Shown here: piece by piece, positions 9,404 through 17,275 of the stretch | How the letters are laid out: each line of letters opens with the position of its first letter | How positions within the stretch are numbered: the stretch's first letter is position 1 | NCBI RefSeq assembly: GCF_014174255.1 | Contig: NZ_JABEQJ010000004.1 | Span: 62,001 to 126,000 of the forward strand | Source of the DNA: Gluconacetobacter sacchari | Lineage (GTDB): Bacteria > Pseudomonadota > Alphaproteobacteria > Acetobacterales > Acetobacteraceae | Reading direction: 5' to 3' | DNA: 64,000 nt | Program-made: the position numbers and the translations under genes | The notes under the pieces: generated by a model | What the model was told of the DNA's origin: nothing | The model's database searches: none | The model's input: the letters and a program-made list of their open reading frames with translations, nothing else

Positions 9404-9430
9404 GCGAAGCGGCGGAAAAGGAACGAGACG

Positions 9431-10213
9431 ATGGTCGAATTCAGCCTGCCAAAGAACAGCACGATCGGGAAGGGCCGCACCTTCCCGGCCGCGCCCGGCG
9501 CCAAGAACGTCAAGCCCTTCCGGATCTATCGCTGGAACCCTGACGACGGCGCCAACCCGGTGGTCGACACCTACGAGCTCGATCTGGACAAGATCGGCCC
9601 GATGGTGCTGGACGCGCTGATCCACATCAAGAACAACGTCGACACGACGCTGACCTTCCGGCGCTCGTGCCGCGAGGGCATCTGCGGCTCGTGCGCGATG
9701 AATATCGACGGCGAGAACACGCTGGCGTGCCTCAAGCCGATCAAGGACGTGCGGAACGCGGTCTCGATCTACCCGCTGCCGCACATGCCCGTGGTCAAGG
9801 ACCTGGTGCCCGACCTGAACGGCGCCTATGCCCAGCTCCGCTCGATCGAGCCCTGGCTGAAGTCCGACACCGCCCCGCCGCCGGATTCCGAGCGCCGCCA
9901 GAGCATCGAGGAACGCGAGAAGCTGGACGGGATGTGGGAATGCATCCTGTGCTTCTGCTGCACGACCTCCTGCCCGTCCTACTGGTGGAACGGCGACCGG
10001 TATCTGGGTCCGGCCACCCTGCTGGCGGCCTATCGCTGGATCGCCGACAGCCGTGACGAGCATACGGGCGACCGGCTGGACGCGCTGGAAGACCCGCTGA
10101 AGCTCTATGCCTGCCGCACGATCATGAACTGCACCCAGACCTGCCCCAAGGGCCTGAACCCGGCGAAGGCGATCGCCCGGATCAAGGAACTGCAACTGGA
10201 ACGCAAGGTCTGA
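9431..10213 (+). CDS. sdhB: Succinate dehydrogenase iron-sulfur subunit
   Basis: The 260-residue protein has the [2Fe-2S] ferredoxin motif [16 protein letters not shown] with its downstream LAC cysteine. Two C-terminal clusters follow, in [16 protein letters not shown] and [17 protein letters not shown], giving the [4Fe-4S] and [3Fe-4S] centres of complex II. It relays electrons from SdhA to the quinone site. It is the last gene of sdhCDAB and is followed directly by an intrinsic terminator. Confidence 0.97.
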   Translation: MVEFSLPKNSTIGKGRTFPAAPGAKNVKPFRIYRWNPDDGANPVVDTYELDLDKIGPMVLDALIHIKNNVDTTLTFRRSCREGICGSCAMNIDGENTLACLKPIKDVRNAVSIYPLPHMPVVKDLVPDLNGAYAQLRSIEPWLKSDTAPPPDSERRQSIEEREKLDGMWECILCFCCTTSCPSYWWNGDRYLGPATLLAAYRWIADSRDEHTGDRLDALEDPLKLYACRTIMNCTQTCPKGLNPAKAIARIKELQLERKV

Positions 10214-10257
10214 TCCCGTTATCCCTCCCCGCCCGGCGGGGAAGAGATTGACGGAAA

Positions 10258-10291
10258 GGGCACCGGATGACACACATCCGGCGCCCTTTTT
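10258..10291 (+). terminator. Intrinsic terminator of sdhCDAB
   Basis: GGGC-A-CCGGATG (10258-10269) pairs with CATCCGG-C-GCCC (10275-10286) with a single internal mismatch and a 5-nt loop, followed directly by TTTTT. A second smaller hairpin (TCCCCGC/GCGGGGA, about 10225-10241) lies just after the sdhB stop. Confidence 0.85.
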
Positions 10292-10316
10292 ATGCCGACC
10301 GAGGAAGCCGCCCGCC

Positions 10317-10979
10317 GTGTTCGAAGGATCTCTCGCCACATCCGGCGGCAGGCGACGGGCCTGGATCGACAGCCTGTTCGTCGATCACGCCATCTTTCGC
10401 GTCCCCTGGACGAATTTCGCCGCCGTCATCCCCGGCAAGGTCTATCGCTGCAACCATCCCACCCCCGCCCGGCTGGCGGCGGCGGCGCGCCGCTACGCGC
10501 TGCGGACGCTGGTCAATCTGCGCGGCCACCGCAAATGCGGGTCCGACGCCCTGTCGCGCGAGGCCGCGACCCGGCTGGGACTGACCCATCTGGACATGGC
10601 CTTCGAAAGCCGGGGCGCGCCGCACCGCGAGCGCATCCTGCGCTTCGCCGCGCTGTACCGGACACTCGCCTTTCCGATGCTGATGCACTGCAAATCCGGC
10701 GCCGACCGGGCGGGGCTGGCCTCCGGGCTGGTCATCCTGTTCGAAGGCGGCACCGCCGCCCAGGCCCTGCGCCAGTTGTCATGGCGGTTCGGGCATTTCA
10801 ACCGCTCGCGCACCGGCATTCTCGACGCGTTCTTCCTGCGCTACCAGCAACAGGCCGAAGGCCGGCTGCCCTTCCTGGACTGGGTGCGCGACGAATATGA
10901 CGAGAAACAACTGCGCCAGGACTTCATCGCCGGCCGTCTGGCCTCCTTCATCACCGACCAGGTTCTCCGGCGCGAATAG
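10317..10979 (+). CDS. Tyrosine / dual-specificity protein phosphatase-like protein
   Basis: The 220-residue protein contains the Cys-based phosphatase loop H-C-x2-G-x2-R as MHCKSGADRAG near residue 124. The upstream segment KVYRCNHPTP and LRTLVNLRG also resembles bacterial dual-specificity phosphatases. It probably dephosphorylates a protein or a small phosphoester in the cytoplasm; the substrate is unknown. The GTG at 10317 is preferred: GAGGAAG lies about 10 nt upstream, while the longer frame (to 10248) would start inside the sdh terminator. It follows sdhB by 100 nt but is separated by that terminator, so expression is likely independent or by read-through. Confidence 0.8.
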   Translation: MFEGSLATSGGRRRAWIDSLFVDHAIFRVPWTNFAAVIPGKVYRCNHPTPARLAAAARRYALRTLVNLRGHRKCGSDALSREAATRLGLTHLDMAFESRGAPHRERILRFAALYRTLAFPMLMHCKSGADRAGLASGLVILFEGGTAAQALRQLSWRFGHFNRSRTGILDAFFLRYQQQAEGRLPFLDWVRDEYDEKQLRQDFIAGRLASFITDQVLRRE

Positions 10980-11003
10980 AAACAGGCGGGAGGCATCCGC
11001 GCG

Positions 11004-11507
11004 CTATTCGGGCGGGATCATCATCCGGATCAGATCCAGCACCCGCCGCCGCGTGGCGGCATCCTCGATCCGATAATAGGTCCGCACCAGTTCGATCGTC
11101 TCGCGCCGCGCCAGCAGGGCCATCTCGCTGACCGGCAGCGGCCCGCCGTCGGACGCACCGCGAAAGGCCTCCTGCGCCTGCGCAAAGCCCGACACTTCAA
11201 GGGCTGCGTGGCCGGGCGCACGGCGGGCCCGCTCCAGCCCGTCGAAAAAGAAACTGACAGGCACGTCCAGCACATCCGACAATTCATAGAGGCGCGATGC
11301 GCTGACCCGGTTGGTCCCACGCTCATATTTCTGCACCTGCTGGAAAGTAAGGCCCAAGGCTTCGCCAAGACGCTCCTGCGACATGCCCAGCAATGCCCGG
11401 CGAAGCCGGATGCGACCGCCGACATGAACATCCACAGGCTTCGGACCAGCGCTTGGCTTATCGGTCAACAGATCCTCTTGACACATGGCATCGGCGTGGT
11501 TCGGCAT
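11004..11507 (-). CDS. XRE-family helix-turn-helix transcriptional regulator
   Basis: The 167-residue protein has a Cro/C1-type HTH (VGGRIRLRRALLGMSQERLG to FQQVQKYERGTNRVSASRLY). An alphaproteobacterial-style linker DVLDVPVSFFFDGL follows, then a C-terminal helical region RRETIELVRTYYRI. This architecture is common in alphaproteobacterial XRE regulators of stress or cell-cycle-linked functions; targets are unknown. The start is uncertain: ATG at 11507 is adopted, but in-frame ATGs at 11534, 11552 and 11555 exist and none has a good ribosome binding site. A 20-bp palindrome about 50 bp upstream suggests autoregulation. Confidence 0.8.
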   Translation of the reverse strand: MPNHADAMCQEDLLTDKPSAGPKPVDVHVGGRIRLRRALLGMSQERLGEALGLTFQQVQKYERGTNRVSASRLYELSDVLDVPVSFFFDGLERARRAPGHAALEVSGFAQAQEAFRGASDGGPLPVSEMALLARRETIELVRTYYRIEDAATRRRVLDLIRMMIPPE

Positions 11508-11534
11508 TCGACGAGAAGAAGGATGATGCGACAT

Positions 11535-11577
11535 TAATATTTGATTTACCATCATCCTGTCAGTTCGCTCACTGACA
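11535..11577 (-). promoter_or_regulatory. Candidate promoter and operator of the XRE regulator gene
   Basis: A perfect 7-bp inverted repeat TGTCAGT-N6-ACTGACA occupies 11558-11577. On the minus strand its inner arm supplies CTGACA (5 of 6 matches to a -35), and TATTAA follows after an 18-bp spacer as a -10. The palindrome would therefore overlap the -35 of the regulator's own promoter, the layout expected for an autorepressor. No binding evidence exists. Confidence 0.4.
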
Positions 11578-11691
11578 TTTTGAGAATCAATTTTTAAGAA
11601 GGCTACCGGCCTCGACCGCCGACAGCACGCGAGCGCACCCATGCGTTGATAGCAAAACTCGTCCCCGGCCCGAGCATCGCAGGCCGACAGG

Positions 11692-13299
11692 CTACAAGCG
11701 GCGCGCGACCGCCCTTCTACCGGCCCGGCGCATCCATGATCCCAGCGTGGGCAACACCGTCGCCAGCGCCAGCAGAATCGGGATCCAGCGTCCCCAGTGA
11801 CCGAACAGGGTCCCGGACAGGGGCGCACCGAGGGAAACGACCAGAACCCCCTGCCGGTTCCAGCCCAGCCGCGCCACTTCATGGCCATGGGCATCGAACA
11901 CGGCGGAAATACCGGTATTGGCGGCCCGCGCCACCGGCAGTCCTTCCTCGACCGCGCGCATGCGCACCGCGGCCAGATGCTGGCGCGGGCCGGCGCTGTC
12001 GCCATACCAGGCATCGTTGGTGACATTGACCAGCCAGTCGGGGCGATCCTTCGCATCCACCACCTGGCCCGAGAAAATCACTTCATAGCAGATCAGCGGA
12101 CCGACGGGCGCGACATCGGGCAGATGCCAGGTCCGCACGCCATTCCCGGCCGCCATGCCATCACCGGGGACGACATGGAACGGCAGAAGCCGAGGCTGGT
12201 ATTCGCCGAACGGCACCAGATGCGATTTGTCATAGACATCGGCCACCCGCCCGTCGGGCCCGGTCACCGCCATCACGCTGTTGCGCCAATGGCCCTCGGC
12301 ATCGCTTCGGATCGTGCCGATCACCCCCGCCGCCGCCCCCCGGCCGGCACGGGCGATCATCCGCCGCGCGATATCGTCCTCCTGCAACAGGCCAGGGAAG
12401 GCCGTCTCGGGCCAGACGAACACCACCGGCCGCGCGCCGGCCTCCGGCAGCGCGTCGGCGATGCCGGATCGCGTCAAGGCCAGATATGAGCGAAAGATCG
12501 CGACATTGTCGTGCCCATCGATCTTCCGCGATTCCGACACGTTGCCCTGAACCAGCACCACCGTCGGATTCCGGCTGGCGGCAGTCGGCGTCAGGACCAG
12601 CCGCCCCCATCCCGCCAGCCCCCACACCGCCAACCCGGCCAGGGCCGCCACCACGCCGCGCCGCCCGCCCTGCGGCAGCAGCGCCAGCAGCACGGTCGCC
12701 AATGTCAGGCCGTCGACGCCGATCCACGCCGCCGGCTGGATCATCACGTCACCCAGCCGGCCCGGCAATTCCCATGTCGTCCCCAGCGGATTCCACGGAA
12801 ATCCACTGAAGATGAAGACACGGCCCATGTCGAACAGCGTCCACAGGCCGGCAAATGCCAGCAGGCGCCGCCAGCCGACTGGCGCCAGCCGACATAGCGC
12901 GGCCGGCAATGCCGTGATGGGCGCCAGGATCAGCGCACAGCCGGGCGAGGCCAGGGGCACCAGCCACCAGAAACTGTCCGCGCGCACGAGGATCGCGTCG
13001 GTCAGCCAATACAGCCCGGCGGTATGCAGTCCGAGCCCGAACAGAAAGCCGCGCCGCGCGGCGCCCCGCCACGATCCGGCCGCGTCGATCGCCGCCGTCA
13101 GAACGGCCAGGCACGGAACCAGGATCGGAAACAGATCGACGGGCGGAAAGGCCAGCGCGGCCAGCGCGCCGGCCGCCAGCATCAACAGGTCGGCCCGCCA
13201 TCCCCCGGCCCCGATCACGCGCCCGAGCCCACCGGCACGAAAGCAGGCCGGAAAGACCGGCGGCGTTCCGGCCGGCAGAGCCCTAGTCGAGAGCGTCAC
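11692..13299 (-). CDS. lnt: Apolipoprotein N-acyltransferase
   Basis: The 535-residue protein has an N-terminal block of membrane helices (about residues 35-240) followed by a periplasmic nitrilase domain. The catalytic Glu lies in FVWPETAFPG, the Lys in YDKSHLVPFGEYQP and the Cys in GPLICYEVIF. It adds the third acyl chain to the N-terminal cysteine of lipoproteins in the inner membrane, the last step of lipoprotein maturation. The GTG start at 13299 overlaps the end of olsB by 17 nt, indicating translational coupling in a fur-olsB-lnt unit. The length is typical of the family. Confidence 0.94.
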   Translation of the reverse strand: MTLSTRALPAGTPPVFPACFRAGGLGRVIGAGGWRADLLMLAAGALAALAFPPVDLFPILVPCLAVLTAAIDAAGSWRGAARRGFLFGLGLHTAGLYWLTDAILVRADSFWWLVPLASPGCALILAPITALPAALCRLAPVGWRRLLAFAGLWTLFDMGRVFIFSGFPWNPLGTTWELPGRLGDVMIQPAAWIGVDGLTLATVLLALLPQGGRRGVVAALAGLAVWGLAGWGRLVLTPTAASRNPTVVLVQGNVSESRKIDGHDNVAIFRSYLALTRSGIADALPEAGARPVVFVWPETAFPGLLQEDDIARRMIARAGRGAAAGVIGTIRSDAEGHWRNSVMAVTGPDGRVADVYDKSHLVPFGEYQPRLLPFHVVPGDGMAAGNGVRTWHLPDVAPVGPLICYEVIFSGQVVDAKDRPDWLVNVTNDAWYGDSAGPRQHLAAVRMRAVEEGLPVARAANTGISAVFDAHGHEVARLGWNRQGVLVVSLGAPLSGTLFGHWGRWIPILLALATVLPTLGSWMRRAGRRAVARRL

Positions 13300-14128
13300 G
13301 CAGCCGCCGTTCGTAATGACGGTAATATTTGTCGGCCAGCAATTCGCTCTTCACGATCACGGCCACGTCGGTGGTGTTGAACTGCTCGTCGATCACGGCG
13401 CCATCGCCGATATAGCCGCCCAGCCGCAGATATCCCTTGATCAGGGGCGGCAGGCGGGCAAGGCAGCGGCGATGATCCAGCAGGTTCGGATCGCCACGCA
13501 GCATTTCGATCCGCCGGTGCGGCAAAGCCCGCAGCCTCAGCGCGGGCGGCGCCAGGTGGTTGTGGTAGAGATAGGTCAGTTCGTCGGTCAGCGGCACCGG
13601 ATCGGTACCCGGCAGGCTGGCACAGCCGAACAGCACGTCGACCCGGTGCAGGAAAATGTATGAGGCGATGCCGCGCCACAGCAACTGCATCGCCGCGCGG
13701 CCGCGATAATTCGGATCGACGCACGACCGCCCGACTTCCAGCAGCCGTCCCGGAAAATCGGTCAGCGGCGACAGGTCGTATTCACCCGAGCTGTAGAAGC
13801 GTCCGACCTTGCGCGCATTGTCGCCCTGCAACAGCCGATAGGTGCCGACCACACCCTTGGCGCCCGAGGAAATCGCATGGTCGATCACCAGCAGATGGTC
13901 GGCATGCTCGTCGAATTCGTCGACATCGCGGCGCGTGCGCAGGGTCCGCTCGTCGGGGCGCGCGCCCATTTCCTCATAGAAGACGCGATAGCGCAGCGCC
14001 TGGGCGGCGTCGCGTTCCGCATCGTTCGCGGCGATGCGAACACCCAGATTGCCGCCGCGCAATTCGGGAAATCCGTCCCGTTCGAGTTCCAGGGTCGACA
14101 GCGACCGGACCGGTTTTTCGAGGCTCAA
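13283..14128 (-). CDS. olsB: Ornithine-acyl[ACP] N-acyltransferase-like GNAT protein (OlsB)
   Basis: The 281-residue protein matches the OlsB/hemolysin-like GNAT family: LGVRIAANDAERDAAQALRY, RVFYEEMGA, DEFDEHADHLLVID, VGTYRLL, LLEVGRSCVDPNYRG and SYIFLHRVDVLFGCAS in order. OlsB transfers a 3-hydroxyacyl group to ornithine, the first step of ornithine-lipid synthesis; no olsA is present in the window. No ATG is available in register. A TTG at 14128 with AAGGATGGA 8 nt upstream overlaps the fur stop (TTGA), suggesting coupled translation from fur. Membrane acylation and iron control are thus joined in one transcript. Confidence 0.85.
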   Translation of the reverse strand: MSLEKPVRSLSTLELERDGFPELRGGNLGVRIAANDAERDAAQALRYRVFYEEMGARPDERTLRTRRDVDEFDEHADHLLVIDHAISSGAKGVVGTYRLLQGDNARKVGRFYSSGEYDLSPLTDFPGRLLEVGRSCVDPNYRGRAAMQLLWRGIASYIFLHRVDVLFGCASLPGTDPVPLTDELTYLYHNHLAPPALRLRALPHRRIEMLRGDPNLLDHRRCLARLPPLIKGYLRLGGYIGDGAVIDEQFNTTDVAVIVKSELLADKYYRHYERRLRDALD

Positions 14129-14616
14129 CGACGTGATCCATCCTTGCTTGCCGCCCGGGCGGCCCTGGCCTGCTTTTCGTCCGAAGGTACCGGCCTGCGG
14201 CGCGCGAACAGTTCCAGACGGTGGGACACCAGGTCGAATCCCAGCCGATCGGCGATCCGATGCATCAGGGCGGCATGCTCCGCATCTTCGAATTCGACGA
14301 CCTTGCCACTCTCGACGTCGATCAGATGATAATGGTCGCCGTCCTCGGTCGCCTCGTAGCGCGCGCGGCCACCGCCGAAATCCCGGCGCTCCAGAATACC
14401 CTTTTCTTCCAGCAGGCGCACCGTCCGATAGACCGTCGCGACCGAGATCCGCGCATCGAGGCCGATCGCCCGGCGATACAGTTCCTCGACATCCGGATGA
14501 TCCTCGGCCTCGGACAGGACGCGCGCGATCACGCGCCGCTGGCCGGTCATTTTCAGGCCCCGCTCGACGCACATACGGCCGATGCGCGATTCATGAGCAT
14601 CCGCCGAGCTTACCAT
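14125..14616 (-). CDS. fur: Fur-family metalloregulator
   Basis: The 163-residue protein has a winged-helix DNA-binding domain (MTGQRRVIARVLSEAEDHPDVEELY, ARISVATVYRTVRLLEEKG) and a dimerisation domain with the metal site DHYHLIDVESGKVVEFED. The CxxC pairs of classical Fur are absent, as is usual in alphaproteobacterial Fur/Mur proteins, which respond to iron or manganese. It would repress iron or manganese uptake genes such as the tonB operon at 22-26 kb; that link is inferred. It leads the fur-olsB-lnt unit, overlapping olsB by 4 nt. Confidence 0.9.
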   Translation of the reverse strand: MVSSADAHESRIGRMCVERGLKMTGQRRVIARVLSEAEDHPDVEELYRRAIGLDARISVATVYRTVRLLEEKGILERRDFGGGRARYEATEDGDHYHLIDVESGKVVEFEDAEHAALMHRIADRLGFDLVSHRLELFARRRPVPSDEKQARAARAASKDGSRR

Positions 14617-14706
14617 GTCGCCGATCCGGCCCGAACATCAGACGTGTGGTCCAACGAAGCTACCGCCTCCTCCAGAAGGGCCGACCCGCCGCCGGGCGCC
14701 CCATAT

Positions 14707-15111
14707 TCACTCCTCGCGCTTCGTACCCAGTCCGATTTTCCGCGCGAGGGACGACCGATGGCTGGCATAGTTCGGCGCCACCATCGGATAGTCATGCGGC
14801 AGGCCCCACCGCGTCCGATATTCGTCCGGGGTCAGGTTATAGGCCGTTTTCAAATGGCGTTTCAACATTTTCAGCTTCTTGCCGTCTTCCAGGCAGACGA
14901 TGTAGTCCGGAAAGACCGATCGCTTGGGCGAGACCGCCGGCACCGGGCGCTCGGGCTCCGGCGCCACGCGGCCCAACCCGTCCAGGGTGCCATAGATCTG
15001 CCGGATCAGGTCCGGCAGGGCGGCGGCCTCGACCGCATTGCCCGCAACATAGGCCGCCGCGATCTGCGCGGTCAGGTCCCGCAGACTGTTATTTTCCATT
15101 TCAGAGGCCAT
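14707..15111 (-). CDS. mucR: MucR/Ros-family transcriptional regulator
   Basis: The 134-residue protein has the MucR/Ros zinc-finger region VCLEDGKKLKMLKRHL followed by YNLTPDEYRTRWGLPHDYP and the basic tail SSLARKIGLG. MucR proteins are H-NS-like global regulators of alphaproteobacteria that bind AT-rich sites and control exopolysaccharide, motility and cell-cycle genes. The ATG at 15111 is taken as start; an upstream in-frame TTG at 15132 and an internal ATG at 15099 are alternatives. It is divergent from the TusA-like gene across about 90 bp that is noticeably AT-richer than its surroundings, a likely autoregulatory region. Confidence 0.92.
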   Translation of the reverse strand: MASEMENNSLRDLTAQIAAAYVAGNAVEAAALPDLIRQIYGTLDGLGRVAPEPERPVPAVSPKRSVFPDYIVCLEDGKKLKMLKRHLKTAYNLTPDEYRTRWGLPHDYPMVAPNYASHRSSLARKIGLGTKREE

Positions 15112-15200
15112 ATCCAAGATCCCGCCCGTCAAAAAACACGCATCTCAATATAATTGAACCCGACCCCATCGCAACCATACTCCGGCAGAAGACGATAGTG

Positions 15201-15443
15201 ATGAACGATCTGGAAAGCGCGTCTCTCGATATTACTGGCGAAAGCTGTCCGATGACTTTCGTACGCACCCGCCTGGCCCTCGATCGACTGCCCGACGGCG
15301 GTCGCCTGCGGGTCCGGCTGCGCGGGGCGGTACCGCTCGACAATGTCAGCCGCAGCGTCCGGCAACTGGGCCACGCCATTACCGCGCAGATCGATCACGG
15401 TTGCGAGATCCACGAAATCATGATCGTCAAATCATCCCGCTGA
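15201..15443 (+). CDS. TusA/SirA-family sulfurtransferase-like small protein
   Basis: The 80-residue protein has the family beta-alpha-beta pattern: LDITGESCPMTFVRTRLALD followed by GRLRVRLRGAVPLDNV and HEIMIVKSSR. The cysteine in SCPM is at the position of the persulfide-carrying Cys in TusA, although the classical C-P-x-P is replaced by C-P-M-T. It probably carries sulfur or acts in a related redox role in the cytoplasm. It starts at ATG 15201, divergent from mucR and convergent with rimI. Confidence 0.8.
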   Translation: MNDLESASLDITGESCPMTFVRTRLALDRLPDGGRLRVRLRGAVPLDNVSRSVRQLGHAITAQIDHGCEIHEIMIVKSSR

Positions 15444-15474
15444 CACCGATCCGTCATGAAAATATCATTGTCCG

Positions 15475-15963
15475 CTACGGCGCGGACGGCATCTCGCCAC
15501 ACAACGCCCGCTCCATCACCAGCGCGTCGGAACCGTCCGGGTAATAGGCGCGGCGGCGGCCGATTTCGGTAAATCCGGCCCCGCGATACAGCGCCCGGGC
15601 GGCTTCGTTGCCCTCCGAAACCTCCAGGATCAGCCGCGCCGCCCCCCGGGCCGCGACCTGCCCGGCCAGCCAGTCCAGCAATGCGCGCCCCAGCCCCCGG
15701 CGCCGCGCCGTGCCGGCGACGGCCAGGGTCAGGATCTCGGCCTCGTCGGCCGCCACCCGGCCGATGACGAACCCCGCGGGCATCGGCGCGTCCCCGCTTC
15801 GGCCCAGCCCGACCATCACGCCGGGCATGGCCAGCACGGCCGCCATCGCGGCCTCGTCCCAGCATTCGGCCGGCGGAAAAGCCGCGCCATGCAGCGTCGC
15901 CAGCACCGGCCCGATCCGCGTGCCGCCCGGCACGATAACGGGCCGCGCCCCCCCGTCGCTCAC
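15475..15963 (-). CDS. rimI: Ribosomal-protein-alanine N-acetyltransferase RimI-like GNAT
   Basis: The 162-residue GNAT protein has the acetyl-CoA binding region ILTLAVAGTARRRGLGRALL and the C-terminal NEAARALYRGAGFTEIGRRRAYY typical of RimI. RimI acetylates the N-terminus of ribosomal protein S18 in enterobacteria. The GTG start at 15963 overlaps the tsaB stop as GTGA, so the two are translationally coupled; the tsaB-rimI pairing is widespread and supports both calls. Confidence 0.88.
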   Translation of the reverse strand: MSDGGARPVIVPGGTRIGPVLATLHGAAFPPAECWDEAAMAAVLAMPGVMVGLGRSGDAPMPAGFVIGRVAADEAEILTLAVAGTARRRGLGRALLDWLAGQVAARGAARLILEVSEGNEAARALYRGAGFTEIGRRRAYYPDGSDALVMERALCGEMPSAP

Positions 15964-16649
15964 GGCGGAGCCGGAGCCGGGCGCAGCCCCGCCGCCGGCA
16001 GCCGCGCCTCGGGCGGGTCGACATACAGCGGCAGGCACTCCCGCGCCGCCCGACCCTCCGCCCGCCGATCCAGCGCCGCCTGCGCGATCATCACCCCATC
16101 GGGCACGATCCACGATGACAGCGCGATGTCGTCCCGCCCCGCGCCGGATGCCGCCAGCATCTCCGCCGCCGCGTTGCCGGCCAGCAGCAGCGGGCCGGGC
16201 GGAAAGACGAAATCGTCACACATCTCGGCCCGGACCACGCCATCCTGCTCGACGAAGACGCGCCCCCGCCGTGCCCGCGACAGACACAGCACCGCGCGCG
16301 CCGGCCCGGCCTCCTCGCGCAGCGCGGCGGCCATCGCCTCCCCGCCGGTCACGCCCGCCAGCCCGCAGCCGGTCCCCAGCGCCAGGCCCTGCGCCAGGGC
16401 CAGCGACGCCCGCAGCCCGGTGAACGAACCGGGGCCGACCACCACCGCGATCAGATCGAGATCCGCCGCCCGCCATCCGCACTCCGCCAGCAGCGCGCGG
16501 CAATGGGCCGGCATCGCCTCGGCCCCGCCGCGCCCCGGCAGGTCGCGCACGCGCACCGCGCGCAGCGCACTCGCCTCCCCCTCGACACAGCCGAGCAGGG
16601 CCTTCGCCTCCGCCCCCGCCGGCGCGCCGTTGACAACCAGGATCCGCAC
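15960..16649 (-). CDS. tsaB: tRNA threonylcarbamoyladenosine biosynthesis protein TsaB
   Basis: The 229-residue protein shows the ASKHA-fold TsaB motifs LDLIAVVVGPGSFTGLR and ASLALAQGLALG. TsaB lacks the TsaD active site and acts as its scaffold in forming t6A at position 37 of ANN-decoding tRNAs. The only start in register with the conserved N-terminus (RILVVNGAPAG) is GTG at 16649, 6 nt after the preceding nitroreductase gene ends. The N-terminal segment is divergent: the usual LxIDTS motif reads ILVVNGAP. Confidence 0.87.
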   Translation of the reverse strand: MRILVVNGAPAGAEAKALLGCVEGEASALRAVRVRDLPGRGGAEAMPAHCRALLAECGWRAADLDLIAVVVGPGSFTGLRASLALAQGLALGTGCGLAGVTGGEAMAAALREEAGPARAVLCLSRARRGRVFVEQDGVVRAEMCDDFVFPPGPLLLAGNAAAEMLAASGAGRDDIALSSWIVPDGVMIAQAALDRRAEGRAARECLPLYVDPPEARLPAAGLRPAPAPP

Positions 16650-16654
16650 GCGGG

Positions 16655-17239
16655 TCAGAGCATCAGGCAGGCATCGTCGAAGGACAGGCGCGGCGCGCGC
16701 GGCCGTTCGGGCTGTCCATCGGCATAGCCGAGGCTGACCAGGAAATTGACCCGCCAGCCTTGCCCGGCCAGGAACGAATCCTCGACCGCATAGGCATCGA
16801 AGCCGGAAATCGGCAGCACATCCAGCCCCAGTGCCCGGGCGGCCAGAATCAGATAGCCGCCCTGCAACGTGCCGTTGCGCATCGCCGTCTCCTCCGCCAG
16901 CCCGACATCGGCGGCAAACCAGGCGCGCAGGCCCGGCTCGGGGTTCAGGGTCGCGAAACGGTCGAAGAACAGCGGGTCTTGCGCCACGATCACCGTCACC
17001 GGCGCCGACAGCACCTTGTCGACATTGCCGTCGGACAGGGCGGGGCGCAGCCTCTCGCGATTGTCGGCGGTGCGCAGGAAGACGAACCGGGCCGGCGAGC
17101 AATTGCCCGATGTCGGCCCCAGCCGCACCAGGTCGTACAACCGGCGCAGCACGTCGTCCTCCACCGGCTCGTCGCGCCAGCGCTCGGGCGTGCGCGCCGT
17201 ACGGAACAGCAGGTCCAGCCCCGCTTCATCCAGAACCAT
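16655..17239 (-). CDS. Nitroreductase-family protein (RutE/HadB-like malonic semialdehyde reductase type)
   Basis: The 194-residue protein begins LDEAGLDLLFRTARTPERW and contains GPTSGNCSPARFVFLR, MRNGTLQGGYLILAARALGLDVLPISGFD and VNFLVSLGY, an order that matches the NADH/FMN-dependent RutE/HadB nitroreductase subgroup. It is a cytoplasmic FMN flavoprotein; the in vivo substrate is not evident, and no rut pyrimidine-degradation genes are nearby. The ATG at 17239 with GGGAGACGAC upstream is preferred over the GTG at 17251. It lies 36 nt after the Nfu gene and 5 nt before tsaB, so it is probably in that operon. Confidence 0.85.
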   Translation of the reverse strand: MVLDEAGLDLLFRTARTPERWRDEPVEDDVLRRLYDLVRLGPTSGNCSPARFVFLRTADNRERLRPALSDGNVDKVLSAPVTVIVAQDPLFFDRFATLNPEPGLRAWFAADVGLAEETAMRNGTLQGGYLILAARALGLDVLPISGFDAYAVEDSFLAGQGWRVNFLVSLGYADGQPERPRAPRLSFDDACLML

Positions 17240-17275
17240 GTCGTCTCCCACGTTGCAGGGCCGGTGAGCAGGTGG

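Noticed and set aside
7613-10339. A 908-codon open frame on the minus strand across sdhA and sdhB
   Set aside because: It is exactly antisense to two complete, motif-bearing sdh genes, and its translation is low-complexity with His/Arg/Gly bias, the usual result of high third-position GC on the opposite strand.
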